Below, piece by piece: positions 9,743 through 18,615 of a DNA stretch of 64,000 bases. Under the pieces are notes generated by a model, which saw only the letters and a program-made list of their open reading frames with translations, had not been told where the DNA came from and did no database searches. Position numbers and translations under genes: made by a program. Positions within the stretch are counted from its first letter, which is position 1; every line of letters begins with the position of its first letter. This DNA is from Carboxylicivirga taeanensis (lineage in GTDB: Bacteria > Bacteroidota > Bacteroidia > Bacteroidales > Marinilabiliaceae), in NCBI RefSeq assembly GCF_051851475.1, contig NZ_JBPUSJ010000013.1, positions 1 to 64,000 of the forward strand, in the 5' to 3' direction.

Positions 9743-11518
9743 ATGAACGATATCAATAACAAGAGGACAGGAACCCTTATTTCCATCCAGGACTCGTTGG
9801 TGAAGGCCCGATTCTTTGACGATGTAATAATGGGTGAGACTGCTGAGATTTTCGTCGATGGAAAATTCCTTCAGGCGGAGGTATTGCAGATACAGCCTGA
9901 CCCTAAAAATGCCGATGCAGGTATTGTCGAGATGCAGGTTTTTGAAGATTTGACCGGGGCTAAAATTGGTGACGAAGTCGTGTTTAAAGGCACGCCACTA
10001 TCCGTGCTTTTAGGTCCGGGACTGCTAACCAGTGTTTGGGATGGACTTCAAAACCCTTTGTATAAGTTAAGCGAGGAAGATGCCTACTTAAAGCCAGGTA
10101 TGAAAGCTCCGGCTCTAGATGAAGAAGCTTTGTGGGATTTTACTCCGCTAGTAAAGGTGGGCGACACTGTAACTGGTGGTGACGTTATAGGTACGGTACC
10201 CGAAGGTAAAGTGGACCATAAAATTTTGGTACCATTCAATTTTGGCGTTTGCAAGGTCGAAAGCATTATTGGCCAAAGTGCAGTGAATATAATACAGCAG
10301 GTAGCCGTTGTGGTCGACGGGCAAGGAAAAAAACACGAGCTTAAATTAGCTTTCCGTCATCCTGTGAAGTCGCCAATTCCTTTTAAAGAAAGGGCAATAC
10401 CTAACAAGCCGATTTCAACGGGTACGCGCGTTATTGACCTGTTGGCTCCGGTGGGTTATGGTGGTACAGTAGGAAACCCTGGCCCCTTTGGTGCAGGGAA
10501 AACCGTATTGCAGCACTCATTGTGTAAGTATGCTTTAGCCGATATTATTATAATGGCCGCCTGTGGTGAACGGGCTGGTGAAGCAGTAGAGGTATTTAAA
10601 GAATTTGCCGAGTTGGAAGATCCTTCAACTGGTGAGTCCTTAATGAAACGGATGTGTATTTTTGGTAACACCAGTTCCATGCCTGTGGCAGCGCGTGAAG
10701 CTTCGGTATTTATCGCCTTAACAGTGGGAGAATACTACCGCTACCAAGGGAAAAAAGTGGTGTTGTTAGCCGATTCAACATCACGTTGGGCACAGGCTTT
10801 GCGTGAGCGAAGTGGTCGTCAGGGAGATATTCCAGGTCCTGAAGCGTTCCCAATGGATATTCCGGATCAGATTAAAGGGATGTACCAGCGGGCTGGCGAA
10901 GATTTGGGCACCAACGGGTCGTTAACCTTTATTGGTACGGTATCGCCTGCCGGTGGTAACTTCCAGGAGCCGGTGACTCAGGCAACCATGGATGCGACAG
11001 GTGGTTTCTGGGGATTATCACAAGACCGTGCCGATGCTAAAAAATATCCGGCCATCGATCCTCTAGTTTACACAACTTCCGTGTACGATGGCTTTGTATC
11101 TTGGAAAGATCGTCGGAAAATGCTTCAGACACTGAACGAAGCGAATGACATTGATCAAACCATCAGCACCATTGGATTAAAGAAGGTGCCGGTGGCAAAC
11201 TACATACAATTTCAAAAAGGGTTAACTATCGATTTCTGCGTCATGCAGCAAGATGCCTTTGATAAAGTGGATGCCTGTACGCGCCCTGAGCGTCTGGATG
11301 TTATTAACCGGGCTGTTCAGAATTTAATTGATAGCGACATTGATTTTCAGGTAGACAACTTGGATGATGAGCAGTTAAAGGAACTGATAAAACAGAAGTT
11401 TGATGAGTTGCGTCAGTGGTGGAAAGATTGGAACTACTCAGCTACTACCGACGAGCAACTGGCTCAGTTACCAAAGGCAATTGATAAATTTATATTACAG
11501 GAGGAATACGCCGTATGA
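9743..11518 (+). CDS. V-type ATPase subunit A (catalytic)
   Basis: This is the catalytic subunit of the V1/A1 head, 591 residues. It forms the A3B3 hexamer with subunit B and hydrolyses or makes ATP coupled to ion flow through the membrane ring. The Walker A motif is GPFGAGKT (residues 247-254). The long non-homologous insert region that separates A-type from F-type beta subunits is present, along with the SRWAQALRERSGRQGDIPG segment. Length is normal. It opens a seven-gene operon. Its stop overlaps the start of subunit B by four bases (ATGA), which implies translational coupling. Confidence 0.97.
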   Translation: MNDINNKRTGTLISIQDSLVKARFFDDVIMGETAEIFVDGKFLQAEVLQIQPDPKNADAGIVEMQVFEDLTGAKIGDEVVFKGTPLSVLLGPGLLTSVWDGLQNPLYKLSEEDAYLKPGMKAPALDEEALWDFTPLVKVGDTVTGGDVIGTVPEGKVDHKILVPFNFGVCKVESIIGQSAVNIIQQVAVVVDGQGKKHELKLAFRHPVKSPIPFKERAIPNKPISTGTRVIDLLAPVGYGGTVGNPGPFGAGKTVLQHSLCKYALADIIIMAACGERAGEAVEVFKEFAELEDPSTGESLMKRMCIFGNTSSMPVAAREASVFIALTVGEYYRYQGKKVVLLADSTSRWAQALRERSGRQGDIPGPEAFPMDIPDQIKGMYQRAGEDLGTNGSLTFIGTVSPAGGNFQEPVTQATMDATGGFWGLSQDRADAKKYPAIDPLVYTTSVYDGFVSWKDRRKMLQTLNEANDIDQTISTIGLKKVPVANYIQFQKGLTIDFCVMQQDAFDKVDACTRPERLDVINRAVQNLIDSDIDFQVDNLDDEQLKELIKQKFDELRQWWKDWNYSATTDEQLAQLPKAIDKFILQEEYAV

Positions 11519-12825
11519 TAAGAAAAGAAATTAATAAAATAAGCGAGGTAGGTAAAGCCCTTATTTCTGTTGAGGGAAATCCGGGAGTCGCGCTTAATCA
11601 CGTGGTGGAACTTTTAGAGGCTGACTCCGGTCAGAGCTTATCGTTTGCCAAAGCCATTAATATCACCGAGGATTCAACCCGATTTCAGGTGTTCAATGGC
11701 ACCACCGGCTTAAGCACGCGTACCAAAATTCGCATGCACGAGCTTCCTCTCACAGCCGGGTTTTCTAATAAAATGTTGGGCCGTAGTTTTGATGGGTCTG
11801 GTGCTGTTGCTGATGGAGGTCCGGAAATTATTTTTGAAAAGCAGCTATCTACGCGCTTAGACACGCTTAATCCAACAGTTCGTAACGTGCCCAAACAAGC
11901 GTTGTGGACCGGTATCCCAATGATTGATGTGTTTAATACATTGGTGAAATCGCAAAAGATTCCAATCTTCGCTGGTCCAACAGAGCCCTATAACCGTCTG
12001 TTATCGCAAATTGCTCAAGGCGCCAAAGCCGATGTCATTATTTTTGCAGGTATCGGATTGAAGTTTGATGAATATCACTACTTTAAGGAACAGTTGTCGC
12101 AGTCGGGTAACATTGATAAAACCATCATGTTTACGCACCTGGCCGGCGATTCGCAGATTAAAGGCTTGATGTTGCCGGATGTTGCCTTAAGTGTGGCGCG
12201 TGAGTTTGCCGACCAGGGGAAAGATGTTCTGGTGCTATTGACCGATATGACTAACTGGTCGAATATTTTACGTAACGTGGCCAACTATCAGGATATGATT
12301 CCTTCGTTGCAGGGCTATCCGGGTTCACTCTATTCGGAGTTAGCAAAAAGATACGAGGTGGCTGCCGATATTGAAGGGGCTGGTTCTATTACCATCATTG
12401 GAGCTACCACGCTGGAGTCATTGGAAGATCCCGTGCCGGATAATACAGGTTATATCACCGAAGGGCAGTTTTTCCTGGAGAATGGTAAGCTGAAATTGGC
12501 TCGTTCGCTTTCGCGTTTGAAGCAAGGGGTGAATGGTAAAACCCGTAACGATCATCGTGCTATTATGACAGCCATGGCCTCTTTATTAGCCGATGCAGAG
12601 AAAGCTTATGAAGCATCAGAAGTAGGTGCTGCAAATGATCCATACTCACAAAAGCTATTGCGTTACCGTACCGACTTTATCGACAATATTGAGGAGCCTT
12701 TTGGCGAGCCAATGGAGCTCGAGGCTGCTTTGGATAAATGCTGGGCCATCCTTAAGCGCCATTTCGATTCTACGGAAACCGGTCTTAGTAAAAAGCTGAT
12801 TGAAGAATATTGGGATAAAAACTAA
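11515..12825 (+). CDS. V-type ATPase subunit B
   Basis: The 436-residue non-catalytic nucleotide-binding subunit alternates with A in the head hexamer. Diagnostic stretches are RNVPKQALWTGIPMIDVFN, PIFAGPTEPYN and LTDMTNWSNILRNVANYQ, all typical of V/A-type B subunits. As expected there is no intact Walker A lysine motif: FAGPTEPYN replaces GxxGxGKT. It is translationally coupled to subunit A and followed by a 115-bp gap with a stem-loop before subunit E. Confidence 0.96.
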   Translation: MIRKEINKISEVGKALISVEGNPGVALNHVVELLEADSGQSLSFAKAINITEDSTRFQVFNGTTGLSTRTKIRMHELPLTAGFSNKMLGRSFDGSGAVADGGPEIIFEKQLSTRLDTLNPTVRNVPKQALWTGIPMIDVFNTLVKSQKIPIFAGPTEPYNRLLSQIAQGAKADVIIFAGIGLKFDEYHYFKEQLSQSGNIDKTIMFTHLAGDSQIKGLMLPDVALSVAREFADQGKDVLVLLTDMTNWSNILRNVANYQDMIPSLQGYPGSLYSELAKRYEVAADIEGAGSITIIGATTLESLEDPVPDNTGYITEGQFFLENGKLKLARSLSRLKQGVNGKTRNDHRAIMTAMASLLADAEKAYEASEVGAANDPYSQKLLRYRTDFIDNIEEPFGEPMELEAALDKCWAILKRHFDSTETGLSKKLIEEYWDKN

Positions 12826-12852
12826 GCGATTATCTATAAAAGTGAAACGAAC

Positions 12853-12900
12853 ATGAATTTTAGCCATCAGAATAGAAGCTGGCGCATGATTAAAATTCAT
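12853..12900 (+). promoter_or_regulatory. intercistronic stem-loop between subunits B and E
   Basis: ATGAATTTTA (12853-12862) pairs perfectly with TAAAATTCAT (12891-12900). Inside, GCCA (12863-12866) can pair with TGGC (12880-12883). This is the only sizeable gap in an otherwise overlapping operon. A stem here could protect or process the mRNA and so raise A and B output relative to stalk subunits. That role is inference. Confidence 0.55.
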
Positions 12901-12940
12901 CAAGAGTTTCGTCTGGTAATTGAATATTAACGTTAAACAG

Positions 12941-13555
12941 ATGAATGAAATGCACGATAATAAAGAAAACCTGGAAACGATAGTTGCGAAACTGAAGGAG
13001 CAAGGGATTGATGCAGGAGAGGCTGAAAAGCAACGCATTATCGAAGATGCTAAGAAGCAGGCTGAAGAAATTATTTCTGCAGCTGAAGCTCAAAAGCAAA
13101 CTATCATTGACGAGGCTAATATAAAAGCTGAGCAGGCAGAGACTAATGCACGCATGGCTTTACAGCAGGCTTCCCGCGATATGATTGAAGCAACCAAAGT
13201 CGCTGTTCTTAAATACATGGAGTCTATTTTTGGTGGTTTGAGTGAGAGCTTATTTACTCAAGAGCAGTATTTGCAGGAGTTGACGAAAGCAGTTGTGGCT
13301 TCCATTGCAGGCGACAAAAAGGTTTCTGTTCCTGCCGAAACGTTAAAATCCATGGAGGCATTCATTACAAATGCCGGTTTAAAAGAGCAGGTAGAATTGC
13401 AACCTTTGGCCAATAACGAGGCTAAAATTGTAGTGCAGTCAAAAGATAGTGCTGGTGTGCAGTTTGTGTTGAGCGATGAGGATATACAACAAGCGATGTT
13501 CACCTTATTAAATAAAGATTTGGTTGAACGTATAACTCAAAACCAGGAGGACTAA
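12941..13555 (+). CDS. V-type ATPase subunit E (peripheral stalk)
   Basis: This is an E-type peripheral stalk subunit, about 204 residues. The N-terminal half is a charged Ala/Glu/Lys-rich helix (EAEKQRIIEDAKKQAEEII and following), typical of the long stator coiled coil. The C-terminal globular half binds the head. ATG 12941 is chosen; an in-frame TTG at 12920 would add seven poorly supported residues, and ATG 12950 is also possible. In this phylum the E-like protein is usually the only recognisable stalk protein in the operon, since no separate G/H gene is annotated. The DUF2764 gene follows two bases after its stop. Confidence 0.88.
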   Translation: MNEMHDNKENLETIVAKLKEQGIDAGEAEKQRIIEDAKKQAEEIISAAEAQKQTIIDEANIKAEQAETNARMALQQASRDMIEATKVAVLKYMESIFGGLSESLFTQEQYLQELTKAVVASIAGDKKVSVPAETLKSMEAFITNAGLKEQVELQPLANNEAKIVVQSKDSAGVQFVLSDEDIQQAMFTLLNKDLVERITQNQED

Positions 13556-13557
13556 GC

Positions 13558-14061
13558 ATGTCAAACTTGGTTTATTTAATGTGTAGTTTGCCTTCCTTGA
13601 AATTTGGTCAGGTGCCACCCATCACCATGGATGAGTTTACCGAAAGTGCCAAAAATCAATTGTCGGCAAAGCACTTTAAAAAACTCGAACCGGTAGATAT
13701 TTATCAGGCAACCGATTCGGAAGGGAAGGTGAGTCTTAAGAGTATTGCCGTTATGTTGGATGAAATGAAAGAAGACATGACGGAACTCAGAGCCGCAAAG
13801 GCGCAACGGCGAACCCCCAATTTGGCGAAACTTCCATTAGCTGTTGTGAATGCCAATCCATTGGAGCGCGAGAAGCTGATAATGAGATGGCAATGGGAAG
13901 AACTCGATACCATACAGTCCGGCGAAACGTTCACTTTAACAGAGGTGATGGTTTATAAATTGCGCTTGCAGATTTTAAACCGTTTGAACTCCTTTGATAA
14001 AGAACGAGGTTCGCAAGTATTGGCGTCGGTCGTTAACCCACCTAAAAAGAAGGAGGAATAA
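13558..14061 (+). CDS. DUF2764 family protein of the V-ATPase operon
   Basis: The 167-residue soluble protein carries the DUF2764 family hallmarks: an MSNLVYLMCSLPSLKFGQ start, predicted helices throughout, and no signal or membrane segment. This family is found almost only inside Bacteroidota and related V-ATPase operons and has no established function. Position suggests it replaces a missing central- or peripheral-stalk subunit (C/d-like, F or G), because none of those genes is present here. Its stop overlaps the start of subunit D (TAATG). Confidence 0.85.
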   Translation: MSNLVYLMCSLPSLKFGQVPPITMDEFTESAKNQLSAKHFKKLEPVDIYQATDSEGKVSLKSIAVMLDEMKEDMTELRAAKAQRRTPNLAKLPLAVVNANPLEREKLIMRWQWEELDTIQSGETFTLTEVMVYKLRLQILNRLNSFDKERGSQVLASVVNPPKKKEE

Positions 14062-14669
14062 TGGCAGGAGTAAAAATAAAATATACAAAAACAGAGCGTG
14101 CCCGACAGAAGAAAATTCTGAAGGTGTCTTTGCGCATGCTGCCTTTGTTTGAAGCCATGGAGAAATCCTTGATGTCAACAATTAATACAATTGCTGAACG
14201 CATTGAGGAAATTCGCCATGTGATTGATAAGAACAACAAGATGGCAGAGCCGTGGGTAGCTGTTATGAGTGATGTGCATGTAGATGTGACGTCCTTCATT
14301 TCTGTTAACAAGGTTGTGACAAAACCCATAGATGTAGCTGGTGTTAGGGTGTATCAGTACGAAAGTGTTGATTTCAAAGTAGAGCCTATCCAGGTGGATA
14401 CGCCTTTATGGGTAGACAATGCGATTGAGTTAATGAAGGAGCAACTGCAACTGATGGCCGAAATTGACTGTCTGCAAGAGCAGATTCGTTTGCTAGAGGA
14501 GGAGTTACTCGATGTGCGCGCCCGTATCAAGCTATTCGAAAACCGTCGTATTCCTAATGCTAAAACGGCCATTCGTAAGATTGGACAAAAGCTGCAGGAT
14601 GATGAGCGTTTAACAATTGCTACAGCCAAAGTTGTTAAAACCAGTCAAAAGGAAGGAGTGATGGCATGA
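14061..14669 (+). CDS. V-type ATPase subunit D (central rotor shaft)
   Basis: The 202-residue D subunit is the functional equivalent of F-ATPase gamma. Its two long helices form the rotating coiled coil inside A3B3. Sequence signs are the N-terminal KYTKTERARQKKILKVSLR helix and the C-terminal RRIPNAKTAIRKIGQKLQDD helix, with a basic Ala/Lys-rich composition. It is coupled by overlaps on both sides: one base with DUF2764 and ATGA with subunit I. Confidence 0.93.
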   Translation: MAGVKIKYTKTERARQKKILKVSLRMLPLFEAMEKSLMSTINTIAERIEEIRHVIDKNNKMAEPWVAVMSDVHVDVTSFISVNKVVTKPIDVAGVRVYQYESVDFKVEPIQVDTPLWVDNAIELMKEQLQLMAEIDCLQEQIRLLEEELLDVRARIKLFENRRIPNAKTAIRKIGQKLQDDERLTIATAKVVKTSQKEGVMA

Positions 14670-16486
14670 TTACAAAGATGAAAAAACTATTGCTTTTCAT
14701 GGCTCATCCAACCAACGATATGGATGAGGATTTGACTGTGTTAGGCGAATTAGGCTTAATGCATATTTCGCCGTTTCAGCCGGCTAAGGATGATTCAATT
14801 GAACAGGTGTTAAATCGCATCGGTCAGTTGGAGAAAGCCATTTCGATATTGGATAATTGTGAAGGCACTGAAACAGCTTCAACTATAAAAGTACCCGATT
14901 ATGCCAAGGCTCAAAGAGGCGATATTGCATTATTGGAGCAAGTTTTGGAAACAAACAGGGCGAATAAGGAGCTGCAAAAGCAGATATCCGAACTATCAAA
15001 GGCAAAGCAGTGGTACGACAGCTGGGGCAGTATCTCATTAGACGATATTCAAACAATCAATAATAAGGGTGTATATCTAAAGCTTTACGAAGTGCCTGAA
15101 AAGGATATGAAGAGTATCCAGGCTCAGGAAAACGTGAGGGTAGTAGGTAATTCCAATGGTATAAATCAAGTTGTGCTTGTTTCGGAGGATCAGGAAGATG
15201 CTTTAAACTATGCGCAAATTGAGCTGCCTGCCATATCGCAGCAAGAAGTAGAGCTTGCTTTGAAGGAGAAGAGTACTGAATTAGCTAATGGAGAACAACT
15301 CCTGCTTCAGATGAAGGCTCAGAAAGGCCTTCTGGAGGATGCTTTGGACGAACGGAATCGCCGTTTAAAGATTCGCACCGTTCAATATGGTGGGATGGCT
15401 TTTCATGATAAGGTTCGCTGTTGGGAAGGCTATGTGCCGGAAGACAAAGTTGCCCATGTTACACAAACAGCCGAAACAAATGGTTGGGGCTATGTTGTAA
15501 GGGATCCGCGACCAGATGAGTTTGATTTAGTGCCTACTTTGCTGAAGAATCCAAAGTGGTCGGATAAGATAAAGCCTGTCATGAATTTTATGGGCTTGGT
15601 GCCGGGATATAACGAGATTGATGTATCGAAAGTATTTTTAGTTTTCTTTACATTTTTCACTGGTATATTAGTTGGTGATGCAGGTTATGGACTAATCTTC
15701 TTTGCAATAACTCTATTGGTTCATTGGAAACAAGGGTTTGCTAAGCAAATTGAGTTTGGTCTGATGTACACGCTCTCGTTTTCTATCATGACTTGGGGGG
15801 TGCTGACCGGAACCTATTTTGGTGCAGAAACCATTGCTACTATTCCATTCTTAAAGCAACTGCAAGTAAAAGAACTGGCGAGTTTTGGAGGGGATGACCT
15901 GAAGATACAACAGTTCATGTTCTTGATTGGTGCGGTGCATTTAACCATTGGTCATATTCAAAAAGGCTGGAAATACGTTAATACCGTTTTGGTTATTGCT
16001 CAGGTTGGTTGGATTGCCATTGTCTGGGGATTGTATTTCATGGTTAATAAGATGGTATTATCCATTCCGGCGCCTGAATATATGCCCTGGTTATTTATTG
16101 GCGGAGGTATATTAGTAGCTTTGTTTTCAAGTCCGGGACAACCGATTGTAAAAGGCATATTATCCTCACTTGGTAACTTGCCCCTGAATGTGATTAATGG
16201 TTTTTCTGATGTGATTTCATACATTCGTTTGTATGCCGTTGGTTTGTCAACCGTTTTAATGGCCAGTAGTTTTAATGACATGGCTATTGGCGAGGGGATT
16301 ACAACCGTTGCCTCAGGGATAAGTGCTGTATTAGTGCTTGTGCTGGGTCATGCACTGAATATGACATTGGCAGCTATGGCAGTATTGGTGCACGGTGTAC
16401 GATTAAACATGTTGGAATATGCAGGCCACGCCAGTGTAGAGTTTTCAGGTAGTGAATACAACCCTTTTAAATTAAAAAATAAGTAA
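14666..16486 (+). CDS. V-type ATPase subunit I (membrane stator, a-type)
   Basis: The 606-residue a/I subunit connects stator and membrane ring and provides the ion half-channels. The N-terminal half (to about residue 310) is soluble and coiled-coil rich. The C-terminal half has about seven transmembrane helices, including GDAGYGLIFFAITLLVHW and a helix with the conserved essential Arg in VISYIRLYAVGLS. Length is somewhat short compared with archaeal I subunits (about 650-700) but usual for Bacteroidota. It overlaps D by four bases, and K follows after 21 bases. Confidence 0.95.
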   Translation: MITKMKKLLLFMAHPTNDMDEDLTVLGELGLMHISPFQPAKDDSIEQVLNRIGQLEKAISILDNCEGTETASTIKVPDYAKAQRGDIALLEQVLETNRANKELQKQISELSKAKQWYDSWGSISLDDIQTINNKGVYLKLYEVPEKDMKSIQAQENVRVVGNSNGINQVVLVSEDQEDALNYAQIELPAISQQEVELALKEKSTELANGEQLLLQMKAQKGLLEDALDERNRRLKIRTVQYGGMAFHDKVRCWEGYVPEDKVAHVTQTAETNGWGYVVRDPRPDEFDLVPTLLKNPKWSDKIKPVMNFMGLVPGYNEIDVSKVFLVFFTFFTGILVGDAGYGLIFFAITLLVHWKQGFAKQIEFGLMYTLSFSIMTWGVLTGTYFGAETIATIPFLKQLQVKELASFGGDDLKIQQFMFLIGAVHLTIGHIQKGWKYVNTVLVIAQVGWIAIVWGLYFMVNKMVLSIPAPEYMPWLFIGGGILVALFSSPGQPIVKGILSSLGNLPLNVINGFSDVISYIRLYAVGLSTVLMASSFNDMAIGEGITTVASGISAVLVLVLGHALNMTLAAMAVLVHGVRLNMLEYAGHASVEFSGSEYNPFKLKNK

Positions 16487-16507
16487 AATCTCATAAAATT
16501 AAATACG

Positions 16508-16966
16508 ATGACATTATTAACAGCAGTAAATGGATTTGGTGGTCACGCCATTGCTTTAGGGATAGCAGGAGTTGGTTCTGCAATTGGAACAGGAATAGCA
16601 GCTATGGGTGCTATGGGACTATGGAAACAATCAATTAAAGACAAAAAGAAATTACCCGCATTGGCCTTAGCGATGGTAGGGATGCCTTTAAGTCAGGTGA
16701 TTTACGGTATGATCTTCATGAACACTTTAATTGGAGCCAACCTGAATCCAGACAGCTATATGAACCAGATGATTTTTGCCTTATTCGTGGGTATTGCCAT
16801 TGCAGCATCGGCTATCATGCAAGGACGTGCAGGTGCAGCAGCTTGTTCTAACTTGGCGGTAGATGATAAGCAAGGTGCCGGTATGTATATTGCGGCCATG
16901 GGTGTGATTGAAACAGTGGCCCTTTTGGCAATGGTATTTGGAATGGGCGCCATTCCTGCCGCATAA
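16508..16966 (+). CDS. V-type ATPase subunit K (rotor ring proteolipid)
   Basis: This 152-residue proteolipid has four transmembrane helices in two hairpins. The single essential carboxylate is Glu135 in VIETVALLAMVF. Ser62-Gln63 (PLSQVIYG) and Gln105 (AIMQGRAG) occupy the positions that, together with the glutamate, form the Na+ site of the Enterococcus hirae NtpK ring (Thr64, Gln65, Gln110, Glu139 there). This predicts Na+ rather than H+ coupling, although ligand residues alone do not prove it. It is the last gene of the operon, followed by a terminator. Confidence 0.95.
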   Translation: MTLLTAVNGFGGHAIALGIAGVGSAIGTGIAAMGAMGLWKQSIKDKKKLPALALAMVGMPLSQVIYGMIFMNTLIGANLNPDSYMNQMIFALFVGIAIAASAIMQGRAGAAACSNLAVDDKQGAGMYIAAMGVIETVALLAMVFGMGAIPAA

Positions 16967-17055
16967 GGATGAAGGTTTTTACGAAAGCTTAAGTCTTTCA
17001 ACTGTATAATGTTAAGAAATATATACACACTTTAAAGGTGTATTTATAATATTTA

Positions 17056-17088
17056 AAAGAGTTGGTTATCTTTGCCAGCTCTTTTTTT
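17056..17088 (+). terminator. terminator of the V-ATPase operon
   Basis: AAAGAGTTGG (17056-17065) pairs with CCAGCTCTTT, with one G-T pair, and a T-run follows to 17088. A smaller stem of the form TACAC/GTGTA lies just upstream (about 17024-17042). Confidence 0.8.
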
Positions 17089-17151
17089 ATTTGAATTAAG
17101 AAGGTTGTAGGATGATCATGCTAATAATTATTACTTCAGCCTTTTGACTAA

Positions 17152-17523
17152 ATGACAGGATTGATGAATTTAACCGGGCAATGGCATTTTTTTGAACAGT
17201 TTGAAGCTGGATTTGATATCGGATATGCCTTGCTTAAGCAAAGAGGAGCGCACATTTCCGGCACGCTTGTATATCACGAGTATATTTACGATGAGCCGCC
17301 ATTCCTGATAGAAGTGAATATCGAGGGGGAAGTTGTGGAAGACAGGTTGATGCTTCGAGGACAATCTTATTCTGTTATTGAGTCGCCATACCCTATTGAA
17401 TACTGCCTCGATGACAGGATTGCTGAGTTAAATAATAGCAGTAAAGTGGAGGGACATAGTGTCGATGATCAGGATCTGGAAGGGCGCTTTATTTTACGTC
17501 GAATGCAGACAATTGGTTGCTGA
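17152..17523 (+). CDS. small hypothetical protein
   Basis: I do not recognise this 123-residue protein. It is acidic, has no signal peptide or membrane helix, and alternates hydrophobic and polar residues in a way that suggests a small beta-barrel or beta-sandwich (GQWHFFEQFE..., ISGTLVYHEYIYDE, FLIEVNIEGEVVEDRLMLRG). The pattern of paired strands and the 'GTL...IEGEV..RLML' spacing recalls calycin-like or lipocalin-like small barrels, but this is a weak guess. It stands alone between the V-ATPase terminator and the universal stress gene leader. Confidence 0.7.
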   Translation: MTGLMNLTGQWHFFEQFEAGFDIGYALLKQRGAHISGTLVYHEYIYDEPPFLIEVNIEGEVVEDRLMLRGQSYSVIESPYPIEYCLDDRIAELNNSSKVEGHSVDDQDLEGRFILRRMQTIGC

Positions 17524-17651
17524 GGTTATTTGATGCATTTAGATGCTTGTTTAGGTTTCTTATTGTTGATGAATAACTTCTAGTATTTGACGAGTTGTTG
17601 GTTTTTGTTGATGAAAAGCAAAACTATCCATTATTTTTTTTCGTATAATAG

Positions 17652-17763
17652 AGTAACATGTGGTTCGTAATTTTATCGAACAGGTGTGAACCACCAATCC
17701 TTTAGCACATGTTACTTTTCCGAAAAGGTTCGGTAATGAGTTTTCCTACGGCGATTAGTGCCG
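17652..17763 (+). promoter_or_regulatory. folded RNA leader, three-way junction, upstream of universal stress gene
   Basis: A perfect 11-bp stem (17652-17662 with 17706-17716, AGTAACATGTG/CACATGTTACT) closes two inner hairpins: GTTCG (17663-17667)/CGAAC (17677-17681) and GGTG (17683-17686)/CACC (17692-17695). The result is a compact three-way junction. TGGTTC (17661-17666) could instead pair with GAACCA (17688-17693), giving a mutually exclusive fold. CCGAA/TTCGG (17720-17724/17729-17733) and CGGC/GCCG (17749-17752/17760-17763) follow. The ATG is at 17803. I do not match it to a known riboswitch class. Confidence 0.55.
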
Positions 17764-17802
17764 GTGCCGCAAGTAGCTTACCTAATTACAAAAAAGTGTG
17801 TT

Positions 17803-18615
17803 ATGAAACGGATTTTGTTACTCACCGATTTTTCAGACACTGCCAGGAACGCTGCCATGTACGTACTCAAGATGTTCGAAAATGAGAAAGTGTATTTCGA
17901 TCTCTTAAATGCGTATGATCTTGAATTTAGCGGCAGTCCTTATATTATGCAGGTAAAAGAGGAGCTGGCTGAAGAGAGTCTGAAAGGCTTGAAGAATGAA
18001 TTGTCCTTACTGCATCGACGTTTCCCTAATGCCCGAATAGAGTTGGCATCCCGCTTTGGTTCGTTGTTAGAAGTTGTGCAGGGTGAAATTAAAGATTTTA
18101 AACCTGAATTGATTGTTATGGGATGTCGGGGCGAAACCGCTCTAGAAAATTTTCTATTGGGCAGCAACGCCTATGAAGTAGTCAAAAATGTTAATGCTGC
18201 TTTGTTAGTTGTGCCCAAGCATGCTAAGTTTAAAAAGCCCGATAAGATTGTTTTTGCAACTGACTTAAGAGATTTGAAGGTAGATGACGTGGTTGAGCCT
18301 TTGCGTGATCTGTCGCATCACTTTGGGGCTGATTTGATGTTTGTCAATGTACTTGAAGATGATTATGTGAATCGAATTGAGGCAGAGAATAAAATTGCGG
18401 CCCACTTTGAAGGGATAAACCTTTCCTTCAATTTCATCGAAGGGGATGATGTCAGTAATGGAATACTCAAATTTATGGAGGATAATGATGCCGATATTGT
18501 TACGCTGGTGCGTCATAACGAGTCCTTCTTTGAGCGTCTGTTCCATCCAAGTGTTACTAAAAAGATGGTGCTGCATCCCGAGCACCCCATGTTAATATTG
18601 CATGATGAAGCATAA
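17803..18615 (+). CDS. tandem-domain universal stress protein (UspA family)
   Basis: The cytosolic protein has 270 residues from ATG 17803. Two UspA domains lie in tandem (about 1-140 and 148-270). The first keeps the ATP-binding signature G-x2-G-x9-G-S as GCRGETALENFLLGSN. The second lacks a clear copy of this motif, which is common in tandem Usps where only one half binds nucleotide. An in-frame GTG at 17758 would add 15 residues within the folded leader and is less likely. Function in stress survival is family knowledge, and the ligand or partner is unknown. The structured leader suggests post-transcriptional control. Confidence 0.88.
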   Translation: MKRILLLTDFSDTARNAAMYVLKMFENEKVYFDLLNAYDLEFSGSPYIMQVKEELAEESLKGLKNELSLLHRRFPNARIELASRFGSLLEVVQGEIKDFKPELIVMGCRGETALENFLLGSNAYEVVKNVNAALLVVPKHAKFKKPDKIVFATDLRDLKVDDVVEPLRDLSHHFGADLMFVNVLEDDYVNRIEAENKIAAHFEGINLSFNFIEGDDVSNGILKFMEDNDADIVTLVRHNESFFERLFHPSVTKKMVLHPEHPMLILHDEA

